A DNA stretch of 36,526 nt. Source: an uncultured Lachnospiraceae bacterium (GTDB lineage Bacteria; Bacillota; Clostridia; Lachnospirales; Lachnospiraceae). Under the pieces are notes generated by a model. It saw only the letters and a program-made list of their open reading frames with translations, made no database searches and was not told where the DNA came from. Shown piece after piece: positions 1 through 6,323 of this stretch (position 1 is its first letter; the number at the start of each line of letters is the position of its first letter). The position numbers and the translations under genes were made by a program. Location: assembly GCA_949893755.1 (NCBI GenBank), contig CATLCV010000030.1, forward strand, positions 1 through 36,526, given 5' to 3'.

Positions 1-49
1 GGGTAGATTTATGCATTGGGAAATATTAATTGTGATTTCTATGGATAAA

Positions 50-77
50 TTGATTCGCTTAAATCTTGAAATATAAA
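50..77 (+). promoter_or_regulatory. Putative sigma-A promoter upstream of the SDR gene
   Basis: A TTGATT hexamer at 50-55 is followed, 16 bases later, by TATAAA at 72-77 in an AT-rich stretch. This fits a vegetative promoter for the oxidoreductase starting at 142, leaving a leader of about 60 bases. It is read by eye only, and AT-rich DNA gives many chance matches. Confidence 0.4.
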
Positions 78-141
78 TAAATTCCCTGTTTATCGGGGAG
101 TTGCAGAGAGTGTAAAATCGGAATTTGGAGGGAAGATAGAT

Positions 142-930
142 ATGACGAATTTGAATGGATATATTGTACTCATTACTGGCGGTTCCAGCGGTATGGGATT
201 TGAAATGGCAAAACAGCTTCTTACACAGGGAGCAACCGTTGTCATTGCGGCAAGAACTGGAGCAAAATTGGAGCAGGCAAAAAAGACTTTGGAAAATTTC
301 GGAGATGCCTATGCAGTAGCAATGGATGTTACGAGTGAAGAATCTGTTGCAAACGCGGCAACTTGGGTGATAGAGAATTTTGACCATTTGGATATGGTAG
401 TGAATAATGCGGGGATTGGGGATAATGCTCCCGGAATGAAAGAATTACCAAAGGAACATCATTTTTATGAGATTCCAGTATCTACGATGAAAGCAGTGAT
501 TGATACAAACTTCATTGGCTACTTTATTGTTGCCAGGAAGTTTGTACCGATTATGGTGAAACAGGGGCATGGTAGTTTAGTATATGTTTCCACCAGTACA
601 AATACAATGACAAGACCCGGACAGTTGCCATATGGCCCGTCAAAAGCCGGAGCGGAGGCAATGACAACAATTATCGCAAACGAGTTGAAAGATATGGGAA
701 TTATGGTAAATATTATCTGTCCCGGCGGTTTTACAGATACAGCTATGGCAGGAGAAGATGTGAAAGAGTTTTTCCAAAAGAACAATATGCCGATTCTGCC
801 GCCCACAATTATGAACAAGGCTATTTCCTTTCTTGCTTCACCTGCATCCGCAGGTATCACAGGAAAAAAATTTGTCGGTAAAGATATGGATGTATGGATG
901 AAAGAAAATGGGATTGAGATGGATTTCTGA
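142..930 (+). CDS. SDR family NAD(P)-dependent oxidoreductase
   Basis: This 262-residue protein is a classical short-chain dehydrogenase/reductase, a cytoplasmic enzyme that oxidises or reduces an alcohol/carbonyl substrate with NAD(P). The cofactor-binding glycine motif TGGSSGMG is at residues 12-19 and the structural NNAG motif at 88-91. The catalytic set is visible as Asn123, a serine near 150-152, Tyr164 and Lys168 in YGPSK, followed by the usual PGG segment near 194-196. The length is normal for the family. The start at 142 follows GGAGGG at 128-133 with good spacing. The substrate cannot be told from sequence. The next gene starts 225 bases downstream, so it may be transcribed alone. 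It could be chromosomal flank or cargo of the mobile element. Confidence 0.93.
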   Translation: MTNLNGYIVLITGGSSGMGFEMAKQLLTQGATVVIAARTGAKLEQAKKTLENFGDAYAVAMDVTSEESVANAATWVIENFDHLDMVVNNAGIGDNAPGMKELPKEHHFYEIPVSTMKAVIDTNFIGYFIVARKFVPIMVKQGHGSLVYVSTSTNTMTRPGQLPYGPSKAGAEAMTTIIANELKDMGIMVNIICPGGFTDTAMAGEDVKEFFQKNNMPILPPTIMNKAISFLASPASAGITGKKFVGKDMDVWMKENGIEMDF

Positions 931-1155
931 TTCAAATTTCAGTTTATGTGGCTGGATAATTAGGCACTTAGAAGCAGTTTCTTGCGCAAAAAGGCAAAAT
1001 TTCGTGGCGTGCTTTTCTGGTTTATCCAGGTTAGGATTGTAGAAGGAATGAGCGCATTAAAGCATCTTGGAAGTTTTTGCCGGGATTTTTATGTTTAGTA
1101 CGAGCTAAAATTCAAATGGGAAATTAGCGCTGTAAAAAAGAAAGGGGGATGGGGC
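931..1155. other. Intergenic region with no recognised gene
   Basis: This 225-base gap separates the SDR and NUDIX genes. I see no convincing reading frame, RNA gene or strong hairpin terminator in it. Its right end carries the purine-rich ribosome binding site (AAAGGGGG near 1141-1147) of the NUDIX gene. Confidence 0.5.
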
Positions 1156-1926
1156 ATGTCAAGAAAAAATCATAAAGTGGTAGACGGCAGGCTGCTGCAG
1201 ACGGATAAAAAATACTCCCATCTGAAGCTCAAGCAGAAAGAAAAAATCTATACGTGGATGTTTGAGGAAACAAAACATTATCATGATAAAAATGGAAGAT
1301 GTCCGGATAAAAAGGAAGATGATCCCGTTATTGTGAATGCTGTCTATGACAGGATTGAGAATGCTGAAATCTGGATCCCCTATGGTGAGGTGTTGAAGCA
1401 CTATAGAAGCATCAAGGTAAAGCTCTGCAGGAGAATACGCAGCGGAGCAGATGCGGGCGGCAAGATCCATAACCAGCATCCAAATCAACGCGTGAAGTTT
1501 ATGAATATGTGTATGATCTCTGACGGCCAGGGGTGTGTGGCAGCGCTTGACAAGGTAAGCGGTAACTACCAGGGGACAACATTCCCGGGAGGCCATGTGG
1601 AGAGGGATGAGACATTCACAGAGTCCGTCATCCGGGAAGTCAGTGAAGAAACAGGACTTGTGATTGAGAATCCGAAGCTCTGTGGGATTTACCATTGGTT
1701 TATGGATAGCGTACATCAGATCGTATATATTTACCTGGCTGAAAGATATACGGGGCAATTACAGTCTTCCGCAGAGGGGCAGGTATACTGGATTCCGGAA
1801 ACGGATTTTCTAAAAAAAGAACTGGCACCGGGGATGGAGGCTGTAGTAGAACTGATCCATGATGACAGACTCAGTGAATGCTATTTGTGGAATGAGGAGG
1901 GCTGTTGGAAAAAGAGACTGCTATAA
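1156..1926 (+). CDS. NUDIX hydrolase with an extra N-terminal region
   Basis: This 256-residue protein carries a complete NUDIX box at residues 146-168, fitting G-x5-E-x7-R-E-x-x-E-E-x-G-L. It should therefore hydrolyse a nucleoside diphosphate linked to another moiety, using divalent metal in the cytoplasm. The NUDIX fold occupies roughly residues 112-240. The first 100 residues are an additional charged, mostly helical region that I do not recognise; it is not needed for a simple NUDIX enzyme of about 140 residues. The domain style (TFPGGHVE) is like 8-oxo-dGTP diphosphatases, but the substrate is not established. The start is supported by AAAGGGGG just upstream. The ACT-domain gene follows after about 70 bases and may be cotranscribed. 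Confidence 0.9.
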   Translation: MSRKNHKVVDGRLLQTDKKYSHLKLKQKEKIYTWMFEETKHYHDKNGRCPDKKEDDPVIVNAVYDRIENAEIWIPYGEVLKHYRSIKVKLCRRIRSGADAGGKIHNQHPNQRVKFMNMCMISDGQGCVAALDKVSGNYQGTTFPGGHVERDETFTESVIREVSEETGLVIENPKLCGIYHWFMDSVHQIVYIYLAERYTGQLQSSAEGQVYWIPETDFLKKELAPGMEAVVELIHDDRLSECYLWNEEGCWKKRLL

Positions 1927-1997
1927 AGACAATATGAAAAAATAGTGACGCTTGGGAAGAATCATGAAAGTGTAGAGTGATAAGGGGGATTTCTGTA

Positions 1998-2363
1998 ATG
2001 AGAATTAAGAGGATGGATTATGATTTCTCAGTATGCAAAGTCAGAGATTATTCGATGGTTGATCTTAACAGCGGGTTCTGTTTTATCGGGAAAACCGATG
2101 AAGAGAATTCCCTGGTCTGCCTGACAGATTGTGTACCGGAGAATGTGATCGAGCGGGAGGACGGCTGGAAGGCATTCAGAATTGATGGAACTTTAGATTT
2201 TTCATTAATTGGAATCCTTTCTGTTATATCGTCATTACTGGCAGAAAAAGAGATCGGGATCTTTGCAATCTCAACGTATAATACGGATTATATTCTGACA
2301 AAAAAAGAAGATTTTTCCAGAGCATTAGAAGCAATGTGTTCTGCTGGCTACGATGTGGCTTAA
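1998..2363 (+). CDS. Small ACT-domain protein
   Basis: This protein of 121 residues resembles the stand-alone ACT-domain proteins related to the aspartate kinase/CASTOR type. The conserved stretch beginning GWKAFRIDG, then the helix region LIGILSVISSLLAEKEIGI and the strand FAISTYNTDYILTK, is typical of these proteins, which bind small ligands such as amino acids. An upstream in-frame GTG at 1977 would lengthen it, but the AAGGGGGAT ribosome binding site at 1982-1990 lies inside that extension and is well placed for the ATG at 1998, so the shorter start is preferred. A strong hairpin terminator follows at 2421-2455. Its ligand and partner are unknown, and it is probably cotranscribed with the NUDIX gene. 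Confidence 0.8.
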   Translation: MRIKRMDYDFSVCKVRDYSMVDLNSGFCFIGKTDEENSLVCLTDCVPENVIEREDGWKAFRIDGTLDFSLIGILSVISSLLAEKEIGIFAISTYNTDYILTKKEDFSRALEAMCSAGYDVA

Positions 2364-2420
2364 TCGTGTAGAAATAGAAACAAGAATACAAAAATAGAAA
2401 ATGAATACCGATATTGGAGC

Positions 2421-2455
2421 AAAAGGACATGGATTGAAAACATGTCCTTTTTGTT
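2421..2455 (+). terminator. Rho-independent terminator after the ACT-domain gene
   Basis: A perfect 11-bp inverted repeat (AAAAGGACATG at 2421-2431 with CATGTCCTTTT at 2441-2451) encloses a 9-base loop and runs into a T-rich tail. It lies 58 bases after the stop codon at 2363, so it probably ends the NUDIX/ACT transcript. Confidence 0.85.
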
Positions 2456-2515
2456 GTCATAATCTACGGAAAATCTGCCGGGGACTTGTTCTTTGCAGGT
2501 ATGTTACAAACCTAA

Positions 2516-2540
2516 ACCTTGTGTCACTGTGACGCAAAGT
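2516..2540. promoter_or_regulatory. Palindromic operator-like site A
   Basis: This 25-base near-palindrome centres on GTCACTGTGAC. It matches the perfect palindrome at 4811-4835 at 22 of 25 positions, counted by eye. It ends 63 bases before the preferred start of the PAPS-reductase-like gene. A possible -10 element, TATAAA, lies at 2564-2569. Two similar sites upstream of two different genes suggest a shared DNA-binding protein. The ribbon-helix-helix protein encoded between them is one candidate, but nothing in the sequence proves it. Confidence 0.6.
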
Positions 2541-2603
2541 TTAAAGGGAATGTAGACGGACATTATAAAACCAGATGGAAATTTGCTGGAAGATAGGAGG
2601 TAT

Positions 2604-3932
2604 ATGGGGAAACATACGATAGGGGATCTATATCAAATGCAGGCTCTTCCGTTATCGGCTAAGATCAGGATGACAGAATATAGAATCCGTGAATGGGTGG
2701 ATTGCTATGGAGAGGACGGCATATATATCAGTTTTAGCGGTGGAAAAGACAGCACTGTTTTGTTGGATATGGTGAGAAAAAGTTATCCAGGAGTTCCGGC
2801 GGTATATGTAGATACAGGACTAGAATATCCGGAGATCAGGACATTTGTGAAGCAGCAGGAAAATGTGGAGATTCTTAGACCGAAAATGAATTTTCGGGAG
2901 ATTATTGAAAAATATGGCTATCCGTTCATCGGTAAAGAAGTGGCGGGATGTGTATATGGAGCACGAAGATATGTGGAAAAATTGATCGCAAGAGAACAAG
3001 GTGTCGATCATCATAATACGATTTCCAAGTATAGTTATGATATAGCGGATTTGGTGGGGGTTGATCACAGACAAAATAAAGAAAATCCATTTTATCAAAG
3101 TCTGCTCCGGGGAGAAATACCAAGCACGGATATCAAAACCCCTGTTAGATATCTGATCTTACAGGGAAAGTATATCCATAAAGAGAATGGAGTGGAGACA
3201 TCAGAGTATTCCAAAATGTATAATAGGGAGAGGTATAAATTTTTCCTGGAGGCTCCTTTTGAAATATCAAATCATTGCTGTTCTATTATGAAGAAAGCGC
3301 CGATACATGCTTATGCAAAGCGGACAGGGCGAATGCCAATGACTGCGCAATTAGCGAGTGAAAGCAGGCTTAGAACGACAAATTGGCTGAAAAACGGATG
3401 CAATGGATTTCATATGAAAAATCCGGTCAGCAATCCGATGGCCTTTTGGACTGAGCAGGATGTGCTGGAGTACATTTATCATGATCAACTTCCGATTGCA
3501 AGTGTATATGGGGAAGTGATTGAGGAGGGGATAAAGAAGAAAAAGAGACAAAAAAAGGAATTGGATATGGAACTGTTTGATCTGGATAAGCCAGTGTATA
3601 CGACGACTGGATGTAAGAGGACTGGATGTGTCTATTGCGGATTTGGGTGTCATATGGAAAAGTCACCGAACCGTTGGGAGATTGCGGAGAAAATATCGAA
3701 TCCGGCAGTGATTGACTATATGCTGCGCGGGGGACATTTTGATGAAAATGGTCTCTGGAAACCAAGTCAAAAAGGGCTGGGCTATTGGTTTGTGATCGAA
3801 TGGATCAATCTGCATGGGAATCTGAATATTATCATGCCGCACAGAGAGAAATACCTTGACCAGTATAGGACAGAAGAGACACAAAAATATTTAAGTATCA
3901 GCAGTACGAAGGTGACTCATAAAACGAGTTAA
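2604..3932 (+). CDS. Phosphoadenosine phosphosulfate (PAPS) reductase family protein
   Basis: This protein of about 442 residues belongs to the adenine-nucleotide alpha-hydrolase/PAPS-reductase superfamily. The PP-loop SGGKDST is at residues 45-51, near the usual position. A later cysteine cluster (C337, C342, C345, C349, then His350) resembles the C-terminal Cys motif of IbrA/DUF3440- and DndC-like members and may bind a metal or Fe-S cluster. The start is taken at ATG 2604 after AGGAGG; the spacing of 3 bases is short, and an in-frame TTG at 2583 is the alternative. Such proteins are common on mobile elements and are rarely true sulfate-assimilation enzymes. No IbrB/ParB-like or Dnd partner is nearby. 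A palindromic site lies upstream and a bidirectional terminator downstream. The actual substrate is unknown. Confidence 0.85.
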   Translation: MGKHTIGDLYQMQALPLSAKIRMTEYRIREWVDCYGEDGIYISFSGGKDSTVLLDMVRKSYPGVPAVYVDTGLEYPEIRTFVKQQENVEILRPKMNFREIIEKYGYPFIGKEVAGCVYGARRYVEKLIAREQGVDHHNTISKYSYDIADLVGVDHRQNKENPFYQSLLRGEIPSTDIKTPVRYLILQGKYIHKENGVETSEYSKMYNRERYKFFLEAPFEISNHCCSIMKKAPIHAYAKRTGRMPMTAQLASESRLRTTNWLKNGCNGFHMKNPVSNPMAFWTEQDVLEYIYHDQLPIASVYGEVIEEGIKKKKRQKKELDMELFDLDKPVYTTTGCKRTGCVYCGFGCHMEKSPNRWEIAEKISNPAVIDYMLRGGHFDENGLWKPSQKGLGYWFVIEWINLHGNLNIIMPHREKYLDQYRTEETQKYLSISSTKVTHKTS

Positions 3933-3933
3933 A

Positions 3934-3970
3934 AAGCGGTTTCCCTATGATTCCGCTTCATGAGTTTTTA
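3934..3970. terminator. Bidirectional terminator between convergent genes
   Basis: AAGCGG at 3934-3939 pairs with CCGCTT at 3953-3958 around a 13-base loop. T-rich tails follow on both strands: a TTTTTATTTTT run on the + strand and TTTTTAA on the - strand. It sits just after the stop of the PAPS-reductase-like gene and overlaps the 3' end of the convergent ribbon-helix-helix gene, so it could end both transcripts. Confidence 0.65.
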
Positions 3971-4127
3971 TTTTTCCACATTCGTTTTCAACCTGCTCTA
4001 TATGCTGGATCAATACATATTCAATATAGTTCGTCATTGAACGGTGTTCGTTTGTTGCTAAAATACCTATTTTATCAAATACTTCATCTGCCAGGCGTAA
4101 AGTAAATACACGCTTATTCGTTGCCAT
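3945..4127 (-). CDS. Small ribbon-helix-helix (Arc/CopG-like) DNA-binding protein
   Basis: This 60-residue protein reads as a ribbon-helix-helix regulator. It has a short strand (KRVFTLRLAD, residues 5-14), then a helix (EVFDKIGILATNEH), the turn RSMTN, and a second helix running from NYIEYVLIQHI. Such proteins act as dimers and place the paired strands in the DNA major groove. On the - strand a GGAGGAC ribbon upstream of the ATG is a good ribosome binding site. The gene is divergent from the 136-residue gene at 4258 and could control that shared region or the palindromes at 2516 and 4811. It could also be an orphan antitoxin, but no toxin partner is visible next to it. Confidence 0.8.
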   Translation of the reverse strand: MATNKRVFTLRLADEVFDKIGILATNEHRSMTNYIEYVLIQHIEQVENECGKIKTHEAES

Positions 4128-4193
4128 GTTTTTGTCCTCCGAATTGAGTATAAAGAAATAGTACCCTATTTTTTATAAATAATATACATTCAC

Positions 4194-4230
4194 TTGACTG
4201 TAAAATGATGTCACTTTATACTGTAAATGA
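4194..4230 (+). promoter_or_regulatory. Strong promoter with overlapping direct repeats
   Basis: TTGACT (4194-4199) and TATACT (4217-4222) are separated by exactly 17 bases, a near-consensus vegetative promoter for the gene at 4258. Two direct repeats overlap it: ACTGTAAAATGA at 4197-4208 and ACTGTAAATGA at 4220-4230, about two helical turns apart. The placement suits an operator for a small dimeric regulator such as the divergent ribbon-helix-helix protein, which is an inference. Confidence 0.7.
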
Positions 4231-4257
4231 AATAGTGAACAGGAGGCTTGAAATAAG

Positions 4258-4668
4258 ATGAAACCTAAATATATCCAACTTCCGCCATTACAAGCAGATT
4301 TACCGTTAGAATCCATAGAGATGATCTGGACTTATGCCCGGATGAAAAGGGAAGAACAGGGTTTGGTTCGTGATATGCTTGAAACATGTGTCGAAGGGAG
4401 AGCAAAAGAGCTGGAACATACCGAGTTTGCCAGGACATTAGAAGATACTGATATAGAAGTAAGCCAGGAAATCATGGAATATAACGAACTAATGAAGAGG
4501 CTGATAGGAGCTTTGATCGCGCAGGCGTGTGAGACGGCGGGGATTGTGTATCAAAATTATTGTGTGAAAGGAAAGACATTGGAAGAAATAGCCACGGAGT
4601 ATAATCTGGATAAGGGAATATTACACCTGTTGGCACAGTATTATGATAGAAAATGGAAAACATTGTAA
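4258..4668 (+). CDS. Hypothetical protein, helical with a possible C-terminal helix-turn-helix
   Basis: I do not recognise this 136-residue protein. It is highly charged and predicted mostly helical, with no signal peptide or membrane segment. Residues from about 108 onward (TLEEIATEYNLDKGILHLLA) have the spacing of a helix-turn-helix, as in sigma-like or resolvase-like proteins, so a DNA-binding or adaptor role is possible. The gene is convincing: a near-consensus promoter lies at 4194-4222, AGGAGG lies at 4241-4246 and the codon use looks normal. It may belong to a conserved unknown family of clostridial mobile elements, but I cannot name it with confidence. Confidence 0.75.
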   Translation: MKPKYIQLPPLQADLPLESIEMIWTYARMKREEQGLVRDMLETCVEGRAKELEHTEFARTLEDTDIEVSQEIMEYNELMKRLIGALIAQACETAGIVYQNYCVKGKTLEEIATEYNLDKGILHLLAQYYDRKWKTL

Positions 4669-4683
4669 ATAGGTAAGCAAAAG

Positions 4684-4717
4684 CAGCAGATTCTGAGGAA
4701 GAGATTGCTGTTTTTTT
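4684..4717 (+). terminator. Possible weak terminator
   Basis: A short imperfect inverted repeat (CAGCA pairing with TGCTG) precedes a run of seven T residues around 4711-4717, about 45 bases after the stop of the 136-residue gene. The long T run favours termination, but the stem is weak. Confidence 0.4.
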
Positions 4718-4810
4718 AATACCAACATATGCGGAAGACTGTAAATGACAGCCTGTATAGGGCTTCAATAAATCTAGCAATCATATTCGGAGCAGTATGC
4801 CGAAAGAATC

Positions 4811-4835
4811 ACTTTGCGTCACAGTGACGCAAAGT
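4811..4835. promoter_or_regulatory. Perfect palindromic operator-like site B
   Basis: Two 12-bp arms (ACTTTGCGTCAC and GTGACGCAAAGT) are separated by a single base, giving a perfect 25-base palindrome. It ends 16 bases before the ATG at 4852 and just before that gene's ribosome binding site, where bound protein would block transcription or the hairpin could affect translation. A near copy lies at 2516-2540. No T run follows, so it does not look like a terminator. Confidence 0.7.
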
Positions 4836-4851
4836 TGCGAAAGGAGAGGGT

Positions 4852-5076
4852 ATGATTAGAATGACTACTATGAAAATAAGGTTACTATTAAGATATGGGC
4901 ATCATCCTATCCGTGCAGAACCGGATGGACTTACATCAGGTATTGAGATTTATCATAAAAATGGGAGAGATTCAGAAGGAGAAAGCAGAGAAATACCGGC
5001 AGAAATAGATAGAGCTGCAAAGACAATTGAATATGGAACAGAATACAGGAAAGCCTACCGTCATTTTATCTGCTAA
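4852..5076 (+). CDS. Small hypothetical protein
   Basis: This 74-residue reading frame follows a good ribosome binding site (AAGGAGAGGG at 4841-4850) and the perfect palindrome at 4811-4835, which supports it as a real, regulated gene. The protein is basic at the start and rich in charged residues, with no membrane segment or known motif that I can see. Two more in-frame ATG codons lie at 4861 and 4870. A hairpin overlaps its stop codon. No function can be assigned; it is the last small gene before the transfer operon. Confidence 0.5.
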   Translation: MIRMTTMKIRLLLRYGHHPIRAEPDGLTSGIEIYHKNGRDSEGESREIPAEIDRAAKTIEYGTEYRKAYRHFIC

Positions 5077-5112
5077 GAAAAAGCAGGTCTGATCATGTAG
5101 GCTTTTCTTTTT
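5050..5112 (+). terminator. Possible terminator at the end of the small gene
   Basis: AAAGCCTAC at 5050-5058 pairs with GTAGGCTTT at 5097-5105, and a T-rich tail follows (TCTTTTT). The left arm lies within the last codons of the 74-residue gene. An inner CTGC/GCAG pair could extend the fold. The long loop makes it less certain than a compact hairpin. Confidence 0.45.
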
Positions 5113-5144
5113 CATAGAAATAAAACAAAAAGCAGGAAAGGAGA

Positions 5145-5191
5145 GGGGACAGGTTTTAGGTACTTGTAGATAGTAGCTGTAAATTGTCCCC
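5145..5191 (+). other. Long-loop inverted repeat in the leader of the transfer operon
   Basis: GGGGACA at 5145-5151 is the exact complement of TGTCCCC at 5185-5191, with a 33-base loop that contains a smaller TACT/AGTA pair. The right arm directly precedes AAAGG at 5193-5197, the likely ribosome binding site of the Maff2 gene. The fold could influence translation of the first transfer gene or act as a protein-binding site; neither is shown. Confidence 0.4.
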
Positions 5192-5207
5192 CAAAGGTAA
5201 AAAATGT

Positions 5208-5420
5208 ATGGCATTTTTCGCATCGGCAATTGCAATCTTGCAGACTTTAGTGGTAGCGATTGGGGCGGGGATCTCAGTATGGGGCGGGATCAACCTCCTG
5301 GAAGGTTACGGAAACGACAATCCGGGTTCCCGATCGCAGGGAATTAAGCAACTGATGGCCGGAGGTGGGATCGTCCTGATCGGGACGCAGCTGGTTCCGC
5401 AGCTGGGAAGTTTATTTTAG
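5208..5420 (+). CDS. Maff2 family small membrane protein
   Basis: This protein of 70 residues from ATG 5208 has two hydrophobic segments (from about residue 6 to 29, and about 50 to 68) separated by a conserved polar loop containing LLEGYGNDNPGSRSQGIKQL. This is characteristic of the Maff2 family found at the head of Tn1549/CTn-like transfer operons. Its small size, two membrane spans and position before the VirB6-like gene suggest a pilin or channel subunit comparable to VirB2, which is an inference. An in-frame TTG at 5184 would add 8 residues, but AAAGG at 5193-5197 fits the ATG better. The next gene begins 18 bases downstream. Confidence 0.85.
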   Translation: MAFFASAIAILQTLVVAIGAGISVWGGINLLEGYGNDNPGSRSQGIKQLMAGGGIVLIGTQLVPQLGSLF

Positions 5421-5438
5421 AGGAAAGGAGACCCAAAC

Positions 5439-6311
5439 ATGTTCGATAGCATTTTTGAGGCGATCGAAGAGTGGATGAGGGAACTTCTGACCGGAATGGT
5501 TACGTCCAACCTGACGACAATGTTTACAGATGTCAATGAAAAGACAGGTGAGATTGCGACTCAGGTTGGACAGACACCACAGGGATGGAACGGGAATATT
5601 TTCAGTATGATACAGAGCCTCTCCAATTCCGTGATCGTGCCGATCGCAGGTATGATCATTACGTTCGTCCTGTGCTACGAACTGATCTCTATGCTGACAG
5701 AGAAAAACAACATGCATGAAGTAGATACCTGGATGTTTTTCAAGTATTTTTTCAAAATGTGGGTTGCGGTGTATCTTGTGAGCAATACATTTACGATCAC
5801 CATGGCCGTATTTGATGTGGGCCAGCATGCGGTGAACGCGGCAGGGCTGGTGATTCACTCAGAGACTGCGATCAATGTGGATTCTATGATAGAGACGATG
5901 GAGGCCGCAATGGAAACGATGGAGATCGGGGAGCTTGTCGTGCTGGCCCTGGAAACGATGCTGGTCAGTCTGTGCATGAAGATCATGGCGGTTTGGATTA
6001 CGGTCATTTTATTTGGCCGTATGATAGAGATTTACCTTTATACTTCGGTTGCGCCAATCCCCTTTGCCACCTTGTCAAACCGGGAATGGGGACAGGTAGG
6101 GAACAACTATTTCCGGGGGCTTCTGGCGCTTGCCTTCCAGGGATTTTTTATGATGGTGTGTGTAGGCATATATGCGGTGATGGTATCGACAATCCGGATT
6201 TCCGATAACATGCATTCCGCTTTATTCGGCGTGATGGCATATACCGTGATGCTGTGCTTCAGCCTGATGAAAACAGGAAATTTGAGTAAGGCAATTTTTA
6301 ATGCGCATTGA
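5439..6311 (+). CDS. TrbL/VirB6-like conjugal transfer membrane protein
   Basis: This 290-residue protein is strongly hydrophobic with about five to six membrane segments: near residues 62-85, 102-125, 165-200, 222-250 and 258-280. It has an amphipathic N-terminus and a short soluble segment before the first span. The size, topology and place between Maff2 and PrgI/VirB4 fit the VirB6/TrbL component of Gram-positive type IV secretion systems, which forms part of the inner-membrane channel. A GAAAGGAG ribosome binding site precedes ATG 5439. The next gene starts 12 bases after its stop, so it lies inside one long operon. No unusual truncation is visible. Confidence 0.85.
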   Translation: MFDSIFEAIEEWMRELLTGMVTSNLTTMFTDVNEKTGEIATQVGQTPQGWNGNIFSMIQSLSNSVIVPIAGMIITFVLCYELISMLTEKNNMHEVDTWMFFKYFFKMWVAVYLVSNTFTITMAVFDVGQHAVNAAGLVIHSETAINVDSMIETMEAAMETMEIGELVVLALETMLVSLCMKIMAVWITVILFGRMIEIYLYTSVAPIPFATLSNREWGQVGNNYFRGLLALAFQGFFMMVCVGIYAVMVSTIRISDNMHSALFGVMAYTVMLCFSLMKTGNLSKAIFNAH

Positions 6312-6323
6312 GGGGGGATAAGA

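Noticed and set aside
519..935. 138-residue frame on the - strand inside the SDR gene
   Set aside because: It is the mirror frame of a clear SDR gene, with no domain of its own. Similar mirror frames throughout the operon were dropped for the same reason.
2604..3932. DNA phosphorothioation (DndC) or retron-like defence system
   Set aside because: The PP-loop and Cys cluster fit the broad PAPS-reductase family, but none of the other Dnd genes is nearby and the protein resembles the shorter mobile-element type.
3945..4668. Toxin-antitoxin pair (ribbon-helix-helix antitoxin with the 136-residue protein)
   Set aside because: The two genes are divergent rather than in one operon, and the 136-residue protein has no toxin motif such as RelE, PIN or MazF.
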